DNA of 64,000 nt from Modestobacter italicus. GTDB lineage: Bacteria; Actinomycetota; Actinomycetes; Mycobacteriales; Geodermatophilaceae. Within the stretch, counting starts at the first letter, position 1. Every line of letters begins with the position of its first letter. The translations under genes were made by a program, and so were the position numbers. Where the stretch lies: NCBI RefSeq assembly GCF_000306785.1, contig NC_017955.1, positions 2,480,001-2,544,000 on the forward strand, given 5' to 3'. The notes under the pieces are model-generated. The model had not been told where the DNA came from. It saw only the letters and a program-made list of their open reading frames with translations, and searched no databases. Positions 16,153 through 24,790 of this stretch are shown piece by piece.

Positions 16153-18209
16153 TCAGAGGGTCCAGCTGACGGGCGCGCGGGGGTCGGGGAAGTAACCGCA
16201 GTAGGTACCGGTGCGGATGGTGCGGTCGAGATGCTGAGCGAGGAGGGGATGGCGCTCGCCGAGCCGTGCCATCGCCTGGCGGACGGCCCGGGTCACGCTG
16301 ACGCGGGCGCGTTCGGATGCGGACGCCGCTCGTCGGGGACGGCCGCTCAAGCCGAACGCGCGCGCGAGTTCTCCGACGAGGAAGCCGCGTTCGGTCTCGG
16401 CCTGCCGACCCGGTGGGCGTCCCCGACGGCGCGCGCCTCGTCGATGTCGTCGTCGATCTCGGCGAGTCGGCGGCGGTAGGCGTCCTTGGCCCGTGCGTCG
16501 AGCATCTCGCCGGCGTCGCCGAGCAGCGAGCGGGGCACGCCCGCCGCGCGGCCTCTGTCGGGCCGCCTCCCGCGGTCCTCCGCTGCGGCCACGAGCTCGA
16601 GGACGTGGTGCTCCCGACCCGGGTCCGCCAGGAGACGCGCCAGATGGTGCATGCCCTTGAGGTCACGCACGTGGACGGTGGAGCCGTCGAACACCACGGT
16701 CCAGTAGTCGCCCTCATGTCGGAAGACGCCGGCGCCCACGGCCGGGTACTCGTCGCCCGCCCCGTTCTCCGATGGCACCACCGACGGCGCGGCCCGGACA
16801 GCAGCGAACACGACCTGGGCCGAACGGCGCTCGAGGGCGGCGCGGTGTTCGTTGCCGCTCGCGGTGTGGGCGTCGGCCAGGGTCGTGCGGGCCACGGCCG
16901 TCTCGTACGGCGCGCCGATCTGGCTCCAGAGCCGCACCGCCTCGGTCGAGGCCAGCTCAGCCCCGACCGCATCCCCGTCGGCGAGCCGCATCCTCGCCCG
17001 GGCGAGGGCGGCCCCGGCAGCCAGCGCCGTGCTGCCGTAGCGGGCCGCCGTGACCTCCAGCTCGGCGGCGGCCGATCGCGCCCGGTCGACGTCGCCGGCG
17101 GCGAGCTCGGTCAGGACCTGCGCCTCGAGCAGCGGGACGCGCTGCAGGTCGTTGTCCGGTGGTCGTTCCTTCCACGGCAGCCGGACGGGGTGGGCGAGCG
17201 CGTCCCGGATCGCGGCAGCCGCCGTGGCCACGTCGCCCTGTGCGAGACGGACCAGCGAGAGACCGGGTTGGGGGTCCCACCCGGCGCGGTGGGCGGCGAG
17301 CAGCGCCTCCTCCGCACCCTCGACGTCCCCCCGGTGCAGGCGGATGCGGCCGAGCTCGGTCAACGGCCATCCCAGCTCGCGTCCCAGGTAAGGGCGGAGC
17401 TCCTCGCAGGCGATGAGGGCCTCCGCCTCGGCTTCGGCGCACGCTCCACGGAGCCGGAGGATCTCGGCGCGGTGCACCCGGCAGCGACCGTGCAGGCTCC
17501 CGGTGGCGTCGGTCTGGCTCCATCGCTCCATCGCCTCGGTCCACTGCTCGGCCAGGTCGTACTGCGCCAGCCCCTGGAGGGCGCACACGACCTCGCAGTA
17601 GACGACCCCCGTCGACAGTGGGTCGAGTTCGCCGGAGACGGTGGACACCCCGGCCTGCTCCAGGAGCGACAGGCCCTGCTGCACGTCGCCGTCCAGGATG
17701 AGGAGGCGGGCCTCTGCCACCCGCCCGATCGCGCACGCCGCCGGATCGCAGGCCGAGCCCACGTCGATGGCCTGCCGCGCCCAGGGCCGGGCTCCGGTCA
17801 GGTCCCCGCTCAGCATCCGCTCGTAAGCCCGGACGACGCCCAGCCACGCGTGGACCGGGGACGTGGTCCTGCCCGCGAGGAGCTCGTCGGCGCGGGCCGA
17901 CCACCCACGCACCGGTGCCATGAGGGCGGTGTCGAAGAGGAGGTGCATCGCGACACGGACGGCTGCCCCAGCCGCCGCGTCCAGGTCCCCGGCCTGGAGG
18001 TACGTGGCGTACGCCCGTTCCCAGACCTCGATGGTCACGTCCAGCCGGCCCGCCGCGTAGGCCACCTCGGCCAGCAGCGGGAGGTCGGCGGCGGTCAGCA
18101 CGCCCTCCGCGTCGGCCCCCGTCAGGAGGTCGAACGCCTCTGCCCAGTCGCCGCCGGCCACGGCGGACCGTGCGCGCTCGACCGGACCGAGGTCAGGGGC
18201 ACCGCTCAT
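16153..18209 (-). pseudogene. TPR-type regulatory protein with a C-terminal frameshift
   Basis: The frame from ATG 18209 runs through helical TPR-like repeats, then a C-terminal domain with GDYWTVVFDGSTVHVRDLKG and LLGDAGEMLDARAK, known from large actinobacterial LuxR/AfsR-like regulators. Near 16401 (AGGCC in the gene strand) it slips into a short tail and stops at 16347. The expected family ending continues in another frame (AETERGFLVGELARAFG, SERARVSVTRAV, GTYCGYFPDPRAPVSW) down to a stop at 16153. Restoring one G joins both parts. It may be a real mutation or a sequencing error in a G run. There is no HTH domain in the visible part. Confidence 0.75.
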
Positions 18210-18258
18210 GGGATCCCTCCCCAGCCGTGCCGGGAGGACCGGTCGCCCAGCGCCGGGA

Positions 18259-18277
18259 GGTGACCGCCGGGGTCACC
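18259..18277. promoter_or_regulatory. Perfect inverted repeat in the divergent region
   Basis: GGTGACC and GGTCACC are separated by 5 bp between the TPR regulator (leftward) and the hydrolase gene (rightward). It contains the same GTCAC element as the 11-nt repeats but in inverted arrangement, so it is a candidate operator for both genes. Confidence 0.4.
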
Positions 18278-18352
18278 GCGGTAACAGTGTCGCTCACGCC
18301 CCTCGGGTGGGCCACGAGTTCCGGTCCGGACCAGCAGACCCGAGGAGGAGTC

Positions 18353-19174
18353 ATGCAACGACTGAGTGTCAACGGTGTCGAACTGGACTACGAGGTGACG
18401 GGCTCCGGCGAACCCGTCCTGCTGATCAGCTCCGTCCTGGCTGACGGCCTTCTGCCGCTCGTCGCACAGCCGGCGCTGGCTGATCGGTACCAGGTGATCC
18501 GATACCACAGGCGGGGCTGGGTCGGCAGCACCCACACCCCGCCGCCGGTGGGCGTCGCGGACCACGCCGCCGATGCCGCGGGGATCCTCGACCACCTGGG
18601 ACTGGCGCGCGCTCACGTCGCCGGTCACTCGACCGGCGCGGTCATCGCCACCCAGCTGGCGCTCGACGATCCTGAGATCGCGGAGACCTTGCTGCTGTTG
18701 GAGCCGTTCGTGCTCTCGGTGCCCAGCGGTGCGGCCGTCCTCCAGCAGGCTGGACCCGCGTTCGAGGCGTACGGCAGGGGAGACCACGAAGGAGCGTGGG
18801 CCGCCTTCCTGACGGCCGCGAGCGGCCTGGAATGGTCGACGTGCCGGGCCGTGCTGGAGGAGCGAGTACCCGGTGTGGTGGCGCAGGCGGTCAAGGACGC
18901 CGACACCTGCTTCGGCGTCGAGCTGCCCGCCATGGCCGAGTGGGCGTTCGGCCCCGAACAGGCAGGCGCCGTCAGGTGTCCCGTGCTGTCCGTGCTGGGC
19001 GCCGCCACCCTGCCGTTCTTCGTGGAGGTCGCCGCCCTGCTCCGCTCGTCCGTGCCGGACCTCGAGGAGCGCACCATCGAGGGGGTCGGCCATCTCCTGC
19101 ACCTGCAGCGACCGGAGCCGGTCGCCCGCGCGATGGGTGACTTCCTGAGTGGGCACCCCATGGCCCGCGGATGA
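18353..19174 (+). CDS. Alpha/beta hydrolase fold protein
   Basis: 273 residues. ATG 18353 follows GAGGAGGAG. The nucleophile motif GHSTGA gives Ser near residue 93; the oxyanion region differs from the HG motif (LLISSVLADG). The C-terminal GVGHLLHLQRPE holds the catalytic His. Size and motifs fit esterases or C-C hydrolases, and the substrate cannot be told. It is divergent from the frameshifted regulator. Confidence 0.8.
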   Translation: MQRLSVNGVELDYEVTGSGEPVLLISSVLADGLLPLVAQPALADRYQVIRYHRRGWVGSTHTPPPVGVADHAADAAGILDHLGLARAHVAGHSTGAVIATQLALDDPEIAETLLLLEPFVLSVPSGAAVLQQAGPAFEAYGRGDHEGAWAAFLTAASGLEWSTCRAVLEERVPGVVAQAVKDADTCFGVELPAMAEWAFGPEQAGAVRCPVLSVLGAATLPFFVEVAALLRSSVPDLEERTIEGVGHLLHLQRPEPVARAMGDFLSGHPMARG

Positions 19175-19329
19175 CGCGGAGTCCGGGGCCACGCCCGGCG
19201 GCAGGGCCTCTGCTCACGTGAGGTCTCCGAGGGGAACCCGAGGGGTGATCCGCTCCGTGACGCACGAGGTCCAGCCGTGTCCCATCCGGTCACGCAGCAG
19301 CCGCTCCGCGACCGGCTGGGACACGGCCG

Positions 19330-20184
19330 TCACTTGGTCCCGACGCCGATGTTGAGGGGTGCGAACAGCTCGGCGGGGCGCGTCCCGTCTGCCCGCTCAC
19401 GGAGCATGTCGTCGAGGACCTGGCGCACCGTGGCCTGCTGGTCGGTCGTGAGGTCACCGACGATCATCCCCGCGATCGGGTTGCTGCTCAGCATCCAGTT
19501 CCACAACTCCTGCCCGGAACGACACTCGATCCGCTCCCGATGGTCCGTGTCCACCATGACGTCTCTCAGGCCGGCGTCGATCAGACGCCGGCGCAACACG
19601 TCTGGATCAGCCACCTGGAACTCCAGCGGCGGGGGATCGTCCGGTAGCCCCGCGAACTCGGGCACCACGGCGAGGAGCGCGGAGATGAAGAACTGCAGGG
19701 CCTCGAACTCGGCCGGGGAGCCGTAGGCGATCACCAGGACCCGCCCGCCGGGCCGTGTCACGCGGACCATCTCGCGCAACGCCGCCGGCTGGTCCGGGAC
19801 CAGCATGACGCCGAACTGCGATCCCGTGACGTCGAAGGTGTCGTCTCCGACATCAAGGGCGTGGGCGTCCATCACGCGTGCCGCGGCGTCGCGGAGCCCT
19901 TCCTCGCGCACGTGCACGGTGAACCGTTCCACCATGACCGGGGACCAGTCCGTCGCGAGGACCCGGGCGCCGAGGCGCGCGGCCGGCAGACTCAAGCCAC
20001 CCGGTCCGGCGGCGACGTCCAGGAACCGGTCACCGACCTGCAGGCCAGCCAGGACGAGGCCCGCGTGCGCGAACGAGGCCTCGCCGGGGGCGACGAACTC
20101 GTCATAGCCCGCCGCGATCGCGTCCCAGGCCTCGGCCGGGGGGACCTCGTGGTGGTTCGCCGGTGTCCGTGCATCCATCGACAT
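19330..20184 (-). CDS. Class I SAM-dependent methyltransferase
   Basis: 284 residues. ATG 20184 follows AGGAGGG. The SAM motif I is FLDVAAGPGGLSLPAA, followed by RVLATDWSP (acidic loop) and a VTRPGGRVLV strand. The N-terminal AWDAIAAGYDEFV is typical of UbiE/small-molecule methyltransferases. The substrate is unknown. It is 64 bp downstream of the LuxR gene and in the same direction. Confidence 0.8.
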   Translation of the reverse strand: MSMDARTPANHHEVPPAEAWDAIAAGYDEFVAPGEASFAHAGLVLAGLQVGDRFLDVAAGPGGLSLPAARLGARVLATDWSPVMVERFTVHVREEGLRDAAARVMDAHALDVGDDTFDVTGSQFGVMLVPDQPAALREMVRVTRPGGRVLVIAYGSPAEFEALQFFISALLAVVPEFAGLPDDPPPLEFQVADPDVLRRRLIDAGLRDVMVDTDHRERIECRSGQELWNWMLSSNPIAGMIVGDLTTDQQATVRQVLDDMLRERADGTRPAELFAPLNIGVGTK

Positions 20185-20248
20185 GGCCCAGCCCTCCTGT
20201 CCGGACTCCCGGCGCCGCGGTGACGGTCGGCGCCGGCTGTCGTCGACA

Positions 20249-21961
20249 CTAGGAATCCGAGCCGACCGCCGCATCGGGCGGATCGTGGAGATCGCCGGAG
20301 GGGTGGATGGGCAGTTCTGCGTAGGGCACCTGGACCAGGTCGTGCGTGTACGCGTAGGCAGTGGCGGCCGATCGGGACGACAGCGCGAGCTTCGTGAAGA
20401 TGCTGCTCACGTGCGTGGCCACCGTCCTCTCGCTGATCGAGAGCTCGGAGGCGATCGCCCGGTTGGTCCTACCTGTCGCGACCAGCGCCAACACCTCCGT
20501 CTCGCGGGCGGTGAGCCCGCCATCTCCCCGGTGGGCAGCCCCCGGCAACAGCGCCTCGGTCGCAGCCAGGTCCGGCTCCGCGTCGAGGTCACGGAAGACC
20601 GACCGTGCCGCGTCCAGCTCCCTCTGCGCGCCACCGGTGTCTCCCATCGATCGGCAGGCCAGCCCGATCAGCACCCGCACCCGTGCCGCCTCGTACGGCG
20701 CTCCCAACTCGGACCAGTCCGCGGCCGCGCGGCGCAGCGTGGTGAGGGCGGCGCGCATGTCTCCCTCGGCCAGGAGCACCGCGCCGGTTGCGTGGAGGAG
20801 CACTGCCCGCAGCAGGTGTGTGTTCCACGCGGGCACGATCGTCGACAACTCGTCGACCGCGGCGCGGGCAGCGGCGACGTCGCCGGAGGCGAGCATGACC
20901 TCGACGTAGGGTGCCAGCAGCCTCGACCGCGTCACCGGATCCCCGGCCTCGTCCAGCACGCGGCGCATGGCGGCGACAGCCTCGTCGACGCGGCCCTGCC
21001 GGAGCCGGAGTTGCGCCAGGCCGGGTTCTGGTGGGCGTCCCCATCGATGGGCACGCCCGTACGCGTCCTCCGCCTCGGGGATCTCTCCCCGGAGCCGGTG
21101 GAGCTCGGCCCGCAGGTAGTGCGCGGCACCGAGGGCGGCTTGACCCGTGGGTCGGGCGAGGCGGTCGCATGCCCGCTGGACCTCGATCCCGGCGTCCGAC
21201 CACGCCCCACGCAGCAACATGAGCTCAGCACGGTGCACCAGGCACTGACCGCGGTAGAGCACCAGTTGCGGCTGGGCTTCGCACCAGCGGCTGAGTGCCG
21301 CAGTCCACTCCTGGGCTCGACGCACGTCACAGACCTGGTGGCACCCCTCGATGACCGTGCAGTACATGTCACCGACCGCGGCGGGCGACACCTCGTGCGC
21401 CGTGATGGCCACCATGGCGTCGTCCAGCAACGCCATCCCCTCGGCGACCTCCCCGAGGCAGATCAGGCAGCGGCCTCGACCAGCCCGGGCCAGCGCACCC
21501 AGTTGGGGGTCGGAGAAGCGGTCGCCGACCGAGGCAGCGTGCGCGAAACCGGCGCTGCCGCCCGCCGCGTCGCCCTCGAACGTCCGCCGGAGAGCGGTTG
21601 CGTAAGCCAGGTAACCATGTTCGACACAGTCCAGCGTGCTGTCGTCGAGCAGCCGCTGCGCCCGGTGGATCCAGCCGCCGGCGCGGGCCGGCTGGCGTGC
21701 GTTCAGCAGGATGAACGCGATCCAGAACGCACAACGCGCCGCGCGGGGGACCTCGCCGAGCCGAACGCACTCCTGATGGGCGCGTGCCCAGACATCGACG
21801 CTCTCCTCGTCCCTGCCGGTCAGGAACGCGGCTACGGCGAGCCGCTCCAGGTCCCGGAACTGGAGTGGGACTTCGCCATCCGCGACCGACAGCTCTGACC
21901 ACGCGTCTTCCCAGGCCCGCCGGCCGAGAGACGCACGGCCCTGGAGGACCGCATCACGCAT
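20249..21961 (-). CDS. LuxR-family regulator with TPR-like N-terminal region
   Basis: 570 residues. Most of the protein is TPR-like helical repeats of the same type as in the 16153-18209 gene (compare SELGAPYEAARVRVLIGLA with SQIGAPYETAVARTTLA). The C-terminus is a LuxR helix-turn-helix, LTARETEVLALVATGRTNRA followed by SERTVATHVSSIFTKL. There is no P-loop ATPase. The start codon lacks a good ribosome site and may be elsewhere. An 11-nt-phased GTCAT/GTCAC pair lies 70 bp upstream, suggesting that it belongs to, or is controlled with, the oxidation/proteolysis island. Confidence 0.82.
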   Translation of the reverse strand: MRDAVLQGRASLGRRAWEDAWSELSVADGEVPLQFRDLERLAVAAFLTGRDEESVDVWARAHQECVRLGEVPRAARCAFWIAFILLNARQPARAGGWIHRAQRLLDDSTLDCVEHGYLAYATALRRTFEGDAAGGSAGFAHAASVGDRFSDPQLGALARAGRGRCLICLGEVAEGMALLDDAMVAITAHEVSPAAVGDMYCTVIEGCHQVCDVRRAQEWTAALSRWCEAQPQLVLYRGQCLVHRAELMLLRGAWSDAGIEVQRACDRLARPTGQAALGAAHYLRAELHRLRGEIPEAEDAYGRAHRWGRPPEPGLAQLRLRQGRVDEAVAAMRRVLDEAGDPVTRSRLLAPYVEVMLASGDVAAARAAVDELSTIVPAWNTHLLRAVLLHATGAVLLAEGDMRAALTTLRRAAADWSELGAPYEAARVRVLIGLACRSMGDTGGAQRELDAARSVFRDLDAEPDLAATEALLPGAAHRGDGGLTARETEVLALVATGRTNRAIASELSISERTVATHVSSIFTKLALSSRSAATAYAYTHDLVQVPYAELPIHPSGDLHDPPDAAVGSDS

Positions 21962-22029
21962 GGGGACAGTGTCGACCCGGCACGGTCAGCGCCGATCGTC
22001 GCCGGTTCTGCGGATGTCCAGCGCCAGGT

Positions 22030-22045
22030 GTCATGCGCTCGTCAC
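22030..22045. promoter_or_regulatory. 11-nt-phased GTCAT/GTCAC pair, site G
   Basis: GTCAT at 22030 and GTCAC at 22041 have the same 11-nt phase as sites A to E, upstream of the LuxR gene. One unit is imperfect. Confidence 0.35.
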
Positions 22046-22074
22046 GGGAGCATGCGATCGATCAAGACGGACGG

Positions 22075-22129
22075 CCCGGCTCCTGACCTGGACGGACGCC
22101 GGGCGGAGGCTGTGTCCGAGGGGTGACAC
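22075..22129 (-). repeat. Relic att-like repeat, copy 1 (hairpin plus tRNA-3'-like core)
   Basis: CCCGGC...GCCGGG hairpin containing CTCCTGACCTG, followed by the core GTGTCCGAGGGGTGACAC (22112-22129). Both the hairpin text and the core match the sequence next to tRNA-Leu at 50787-50840, in the same orientation. The remaining sequence of the 21962-22379 gap has no gene I can see. Confidence 0.6.
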
Positions 22130-22298
22130 GCTACGTACGAGGAGATGAGATCGGGCGTGGCGCAGTACACGGCGGTCCCAGCTCCGGTGACGACAGCTGC
22201 GACTGCGCGCGTCGGCGCAATGACCATGTGGCCATTGTGTCGTGGGGACCGACCAGCAAGCCGCGATCGGCGTACGGGCCTACGGCACAACCGGAGAC

Positions 22299-22363
22299 GC
22301 CCCACGGACCCGGAGGCCGTGGGGCTTCGACTCGGTGTCCGAGGGCGATCCGGTACCTCCGCG
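22299..22363 (-). repeat. Relic att-like repeat, copy 2
   Basis: GCCCCACGG and CCGTGGGGC form a hairpin, followed by the core GTGTCCGAGGGCGATCC at 22335. The arrangement is the same as copies at 31275 and 32658. It ends just before the RelE gene. Confidence 0.6.
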
Positions 22364-22379
22364 CTGCTGAGCAGGCCGA

Positions 22380-22655
22380 TCAGCCGTAGACGTCGGCGCG
22401 GTGCGAGATGCGCACGACGCGGACGAGGACCTCGTCGGCGTGGATCGAGTAGACGACGCGGTACTGACCCCTCCGTGCGGACCAGTAGCCCTCCAGGTCG
22501 AAACGCAGAGGCTTGCCGACGCGGTACGGGTCCGCGGCGAGTGCGCCGTACAAGAAGTTGACGACCGCGACTGCGACCGGCTCGGGGAGGTCGCGCTCGA
22601 TGGCCCGCTTGGCCGCGGCGGAGAGGACGACGGTGTGAGCCGTCGGACCGGTCAC
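22380..22655 (-). CDS. RelE/ParE-family toxin
   Basis: 91 residues. Its GTG start overlaps the antitoxin stop (GTGA). The typical RelE fold sequence is present: SAAAKRAIERDL near the N-terminus, then GKPLRFDLEGYWSARRGQYR and VVRISHRADVY at the C-terminus. RelE homologues cleave mRNA on the ribosome. The toxin follows its antitoxin in the usual phd/yefM-relE order. Confidence 0.9.
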   Translation of the reverse strand: MTGPTAHTVVLSAAAKRAIERDLPEPVAVAVVNFLYGALAADPYRVGKPLRFDLEGYWSARRGQYRVVYSIHADEVLVRVVRISHRADVYG

Positions 22656-22927
22656 CGGCGGCGAGCCGCCAGTGCCGCCCGCACCTGGGCCTCGTCATAG
22701 GAGTTCCCGGCCGCCATCTCGGCCTCGGCTCGCCGGATCTCCGAGCGGGCCTGAGGGTCGGACAGGACCTCAAGGGTCTCCATCAACGACTCGTAGTCCC
22801 CGACCGCGAGGATGACGGCCACCGGACTGCCGTTGCGCGTGATCGTGACCCGGTCGTGGGTGCCGGCCACCTCATCGATCACCTGGCTGAACCGAGCCTT
22901 CACCGTCGCGAGCGACTGCGTCGTCAT
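22652..22927 (-). CDS. Phd/YefM-family antitoxin
   Basis: 91 residues. SLATVKARFSQVIDEV and RVTITRNGSPVAVIL are the Phd/YefM DNA-binding and dimer segments; the C-terminal tail would bind the toxin. ATG 22927 is chosen because homologues start there; it lacks a clear ribosome site and may be leaderless. Antitoxins of this type repress their own operon. It overlaps the end of the upstream gene by 56 bp. Confidence 0.88.
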   Translation of the reverse strand: MTTQSLATVKARFSQVIDEVAGTHDRVTITRNGSPVAVILAVGDYESLMETLEVLSDPQARSEIRRAEAEMAAGNSYDEAQVRAALAARRR

Positions 22928-23423
22928 GACCAGAATTCTGACCAACAAGCCACTCGCGGTCAAGCAGATCGCCTGGTGACCGCAGGGCCACGCGACGCGG
23001 GTCGAACCTCACAGCGGGCGGGTGCACGACCGGCGTGATCCACCCGCCGGCGGCCAGATGAAGACTCCAGGTCCCCTCATCCCGGTCGACCAGGAGGGCG
23101 TCGAGGACGTCGGCCCACTCCTCGTCGGCAGCGGTGACATCGGCGCCACCGGGCCGGGAGAGTGCGAATGCCACGTGCCCGTCGTCGACCCCGTCCGCTG
23201 TGACGGCACGGTGGACCTGCAGGACCGCTTGAGCGGCCCGCAGGTCGGGGTCAGCCACGCCGGTGATGCGGAGGCAGCGCCCGATCCGGTGGCCGAGGGA
23301 GTCGAGCCAGAGCATCGCCAGCGTGGCACCAGGGTGGTGGTCCCCGGACAGGACCTCGGCCCACCAGAGACTCAACTCGGCAGCAGAGGCGATGGGCACG
23401 GTCGATCGCAGGATGTCGGTCAT
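22872..23423 (-). CDS. Hypothetical protein
   Basis: 183 residues. Segments such as GATLAMLWLDSLGHRIGRCL and GGWITPVVHPPAVRFDPRRV look like a folded soluble protein. I do not recognise the family. The C-terminal 18 codons overlap the antitoxin start, so the true end may be altered by the insertion that brought in the toxin-antitoxin pair. The ribosome site is weak. Confidence 0.5.
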   Translation of the reverse strand: MTDILRSTVPIASAAELSLWWAEVLSGDHHPGATLAMLWLDSLGHRIGRCLRITGVADPDLRAAQAVLQVHRAVTADGVDDGHVAFALSRPGGADVTAADEEWADVLDALLVDRDEGTWSLHLAAGGWITPVVHPPAVRFDPRRVALRSPGDLLDREWLVGQNSGHDDAVARDGEGSVQPGDR

Positions 23424-23947
23424 GCCGCCACGGTGACACCAGCTGCCGACGGCCCAGGACGGTTGTCCACAGCCCGCTCGCCCGCCGGATGGGCGGTACA
23501 GGCGGATGGGACCGGGAAGGACGAAGCCCCACGGCGGTCCACCGTGGCGCTTCGATCTCTGTTCTGTCCAAGGGGCGCCACGTGGACACGCACACGGCTC
23601 AGGCCGGCCGCGTGCTGAAGGGCAGGGGGCGGCGACACAGCTCTGGGGCACGCCGTCGGTTCCGCGACGGGCGGTCCGGGCTTTGAGCACGGCCACCAGT
23701 CGGCTTCCTGTGGTGAGGGCTTCCTGGCCCGAGACGGGCGAGAGGCACGGGTTCGAACAGCGAGGGTGACAGCGCTCGGGGTACGGGGAGGCCGAGGCGG
23801 CCGTGTCGAGGCGCCGACGACAAGGCAGGGGGTCCTCCGTCGGGGCTGAGGCGAGAACGGCTCGAGGCTGTCCTGCCCGCGGGCGGGCGTCCCACCGCCA
23901 CCATGATCCACCCGCGTCCGTGGGGCTGCGGGAGTAGCGTCGCGGGG
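23424..23947. other. Intergenic stretch of 524 bp without a supported gene
   Basis: No convincing coding sequence on either strand. It contains relic repeat copy 3 (23525-23589), and its 3' end must hold the promoter of the MEDS gene pair. Confidence 0.5.
23525..23589 (-). repeat. Relic att-like repeat, copy 3 (degenerate)
   Basis: GCCCCACGG/CCGTGGCGC hairpin followed by CTGTCCAAGGGGCGCCACGT and ACACGCACAC. It has the same order as the better copies at 31275 and 32658 but with several mismatches. Confidence 0.45.
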
Positions 23948-24790
23948 GTGACAGCTCTGCGGCAGCTGGCATCGCCGACCGGCCTGAGGCACGGCGACCA
24001 CGTCTTCTGGACGTTCGACGATCCCTCGGACTTCTCGGCCGCAGTCCTGCCCTATCTCGATGAGGGACGGTGGCTCGGCGAGCAACTGCTCCTGACCGGA
24101 ACGTCACGGGCGGCCCTGCTGGATGGACTCGCAGACCTGCCCGAGCGAGACCAGATGCTGGCCAGTGGGCAGCTCGAGGTGCGCCTCATCTGCGACATCG
24201 TCGACCCGGCGCGTGGACTGGAGCCGGTGGAGCAGATGGAGTCGTACCGCAGACAGGTGGCGGCCGCGCTCGGGCGTGGTCGAACCGGTCTGCGGGTGGC
24301 CGCAGACGTCACCACGCTGGCCCAACGCGGTTCCGTTGACCGTCGGCAGCTGCACGTCTACGAGCGACTGGCCGACCGGATGACGGCGTCTGTTGCTCTG
24401 ACGGCGTTGTGCTTGTACGACTCGTGGCTGGATGACGACGTCCTGCGGCCGCTTGCCGTCCTGCATCCCGATCAGCACCACGGGGGACGGGTGCTGGGAT
24501 GCCTCTGCGAGCGAGGACCGTGGCTGTCCCTGCGCGGGGAGGTGGACCTGAGCCTTGCCGACGCTGTGTTGCGCGCCCTCGTCGACGTGACACGGGATGC
24601 GCCCGGCGAGGTGGTGCTGGATCTGGCGGACCTCGAGTTCCTCGACGTGGCTGGTGCGCGCATGCTGGCCACGGCCGTCCGCCTGCTCGGGGAGGTGGGC
24701 GTCCACCTGCGGCTCGTCCGAGCTCGGCGGCCCGTCGGCCGATGCCTGCAGCTGTTCGACCTGGCCGATGGGCAGGCGGTCTGCACATGA
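23948..24790 (+). CDS. MEDS-STAS protein (putative anti-anti-sigma sensor)
   Basis: 280 residues from a GTG. The N-terminal MEDS (DcmR-type sensory) domain is marked by GLRHGDHVFWTFDDP at its start and by LYDSWLDDDVLRPLAVLHP. A C-terminal STAS domain follows, with LSLRGEVDLSLADAVLRAL and VVLDLADLEFLDVAGARML, where the Ser/Asp phosphoacceptor loop lies. STAS domains bind RsbW-like anti-sigma kinases. The next gene, overlapping by ATGA, encodes just such a kinase domain behind a second MEDS domain. Confidence 0.85.
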   Translation: MTALRQLASPTGLRHGDHVFWTFDDPSDFSAAVLPYLDEGRWLGEQLLLTGTSRAALLDGLADLPERDQMLASGQLEVRLICDIVDPARGLEPVEQMESYRRQVAAALGRGRTGLRVAADVTTLAQRGSVDRRQLHVYERLADRMTASVALTALCLYDSWLDDDVLRPLAVLHPDQHHGGRVLGCLCERGPWLSLRGEVDLSLADAVLRALVDVTRDAPGEVVLDLADLEFLDVAGARMLATAVRLLGEVGVHLRLVRARRPVGRCLQLFDLADGQAVCT

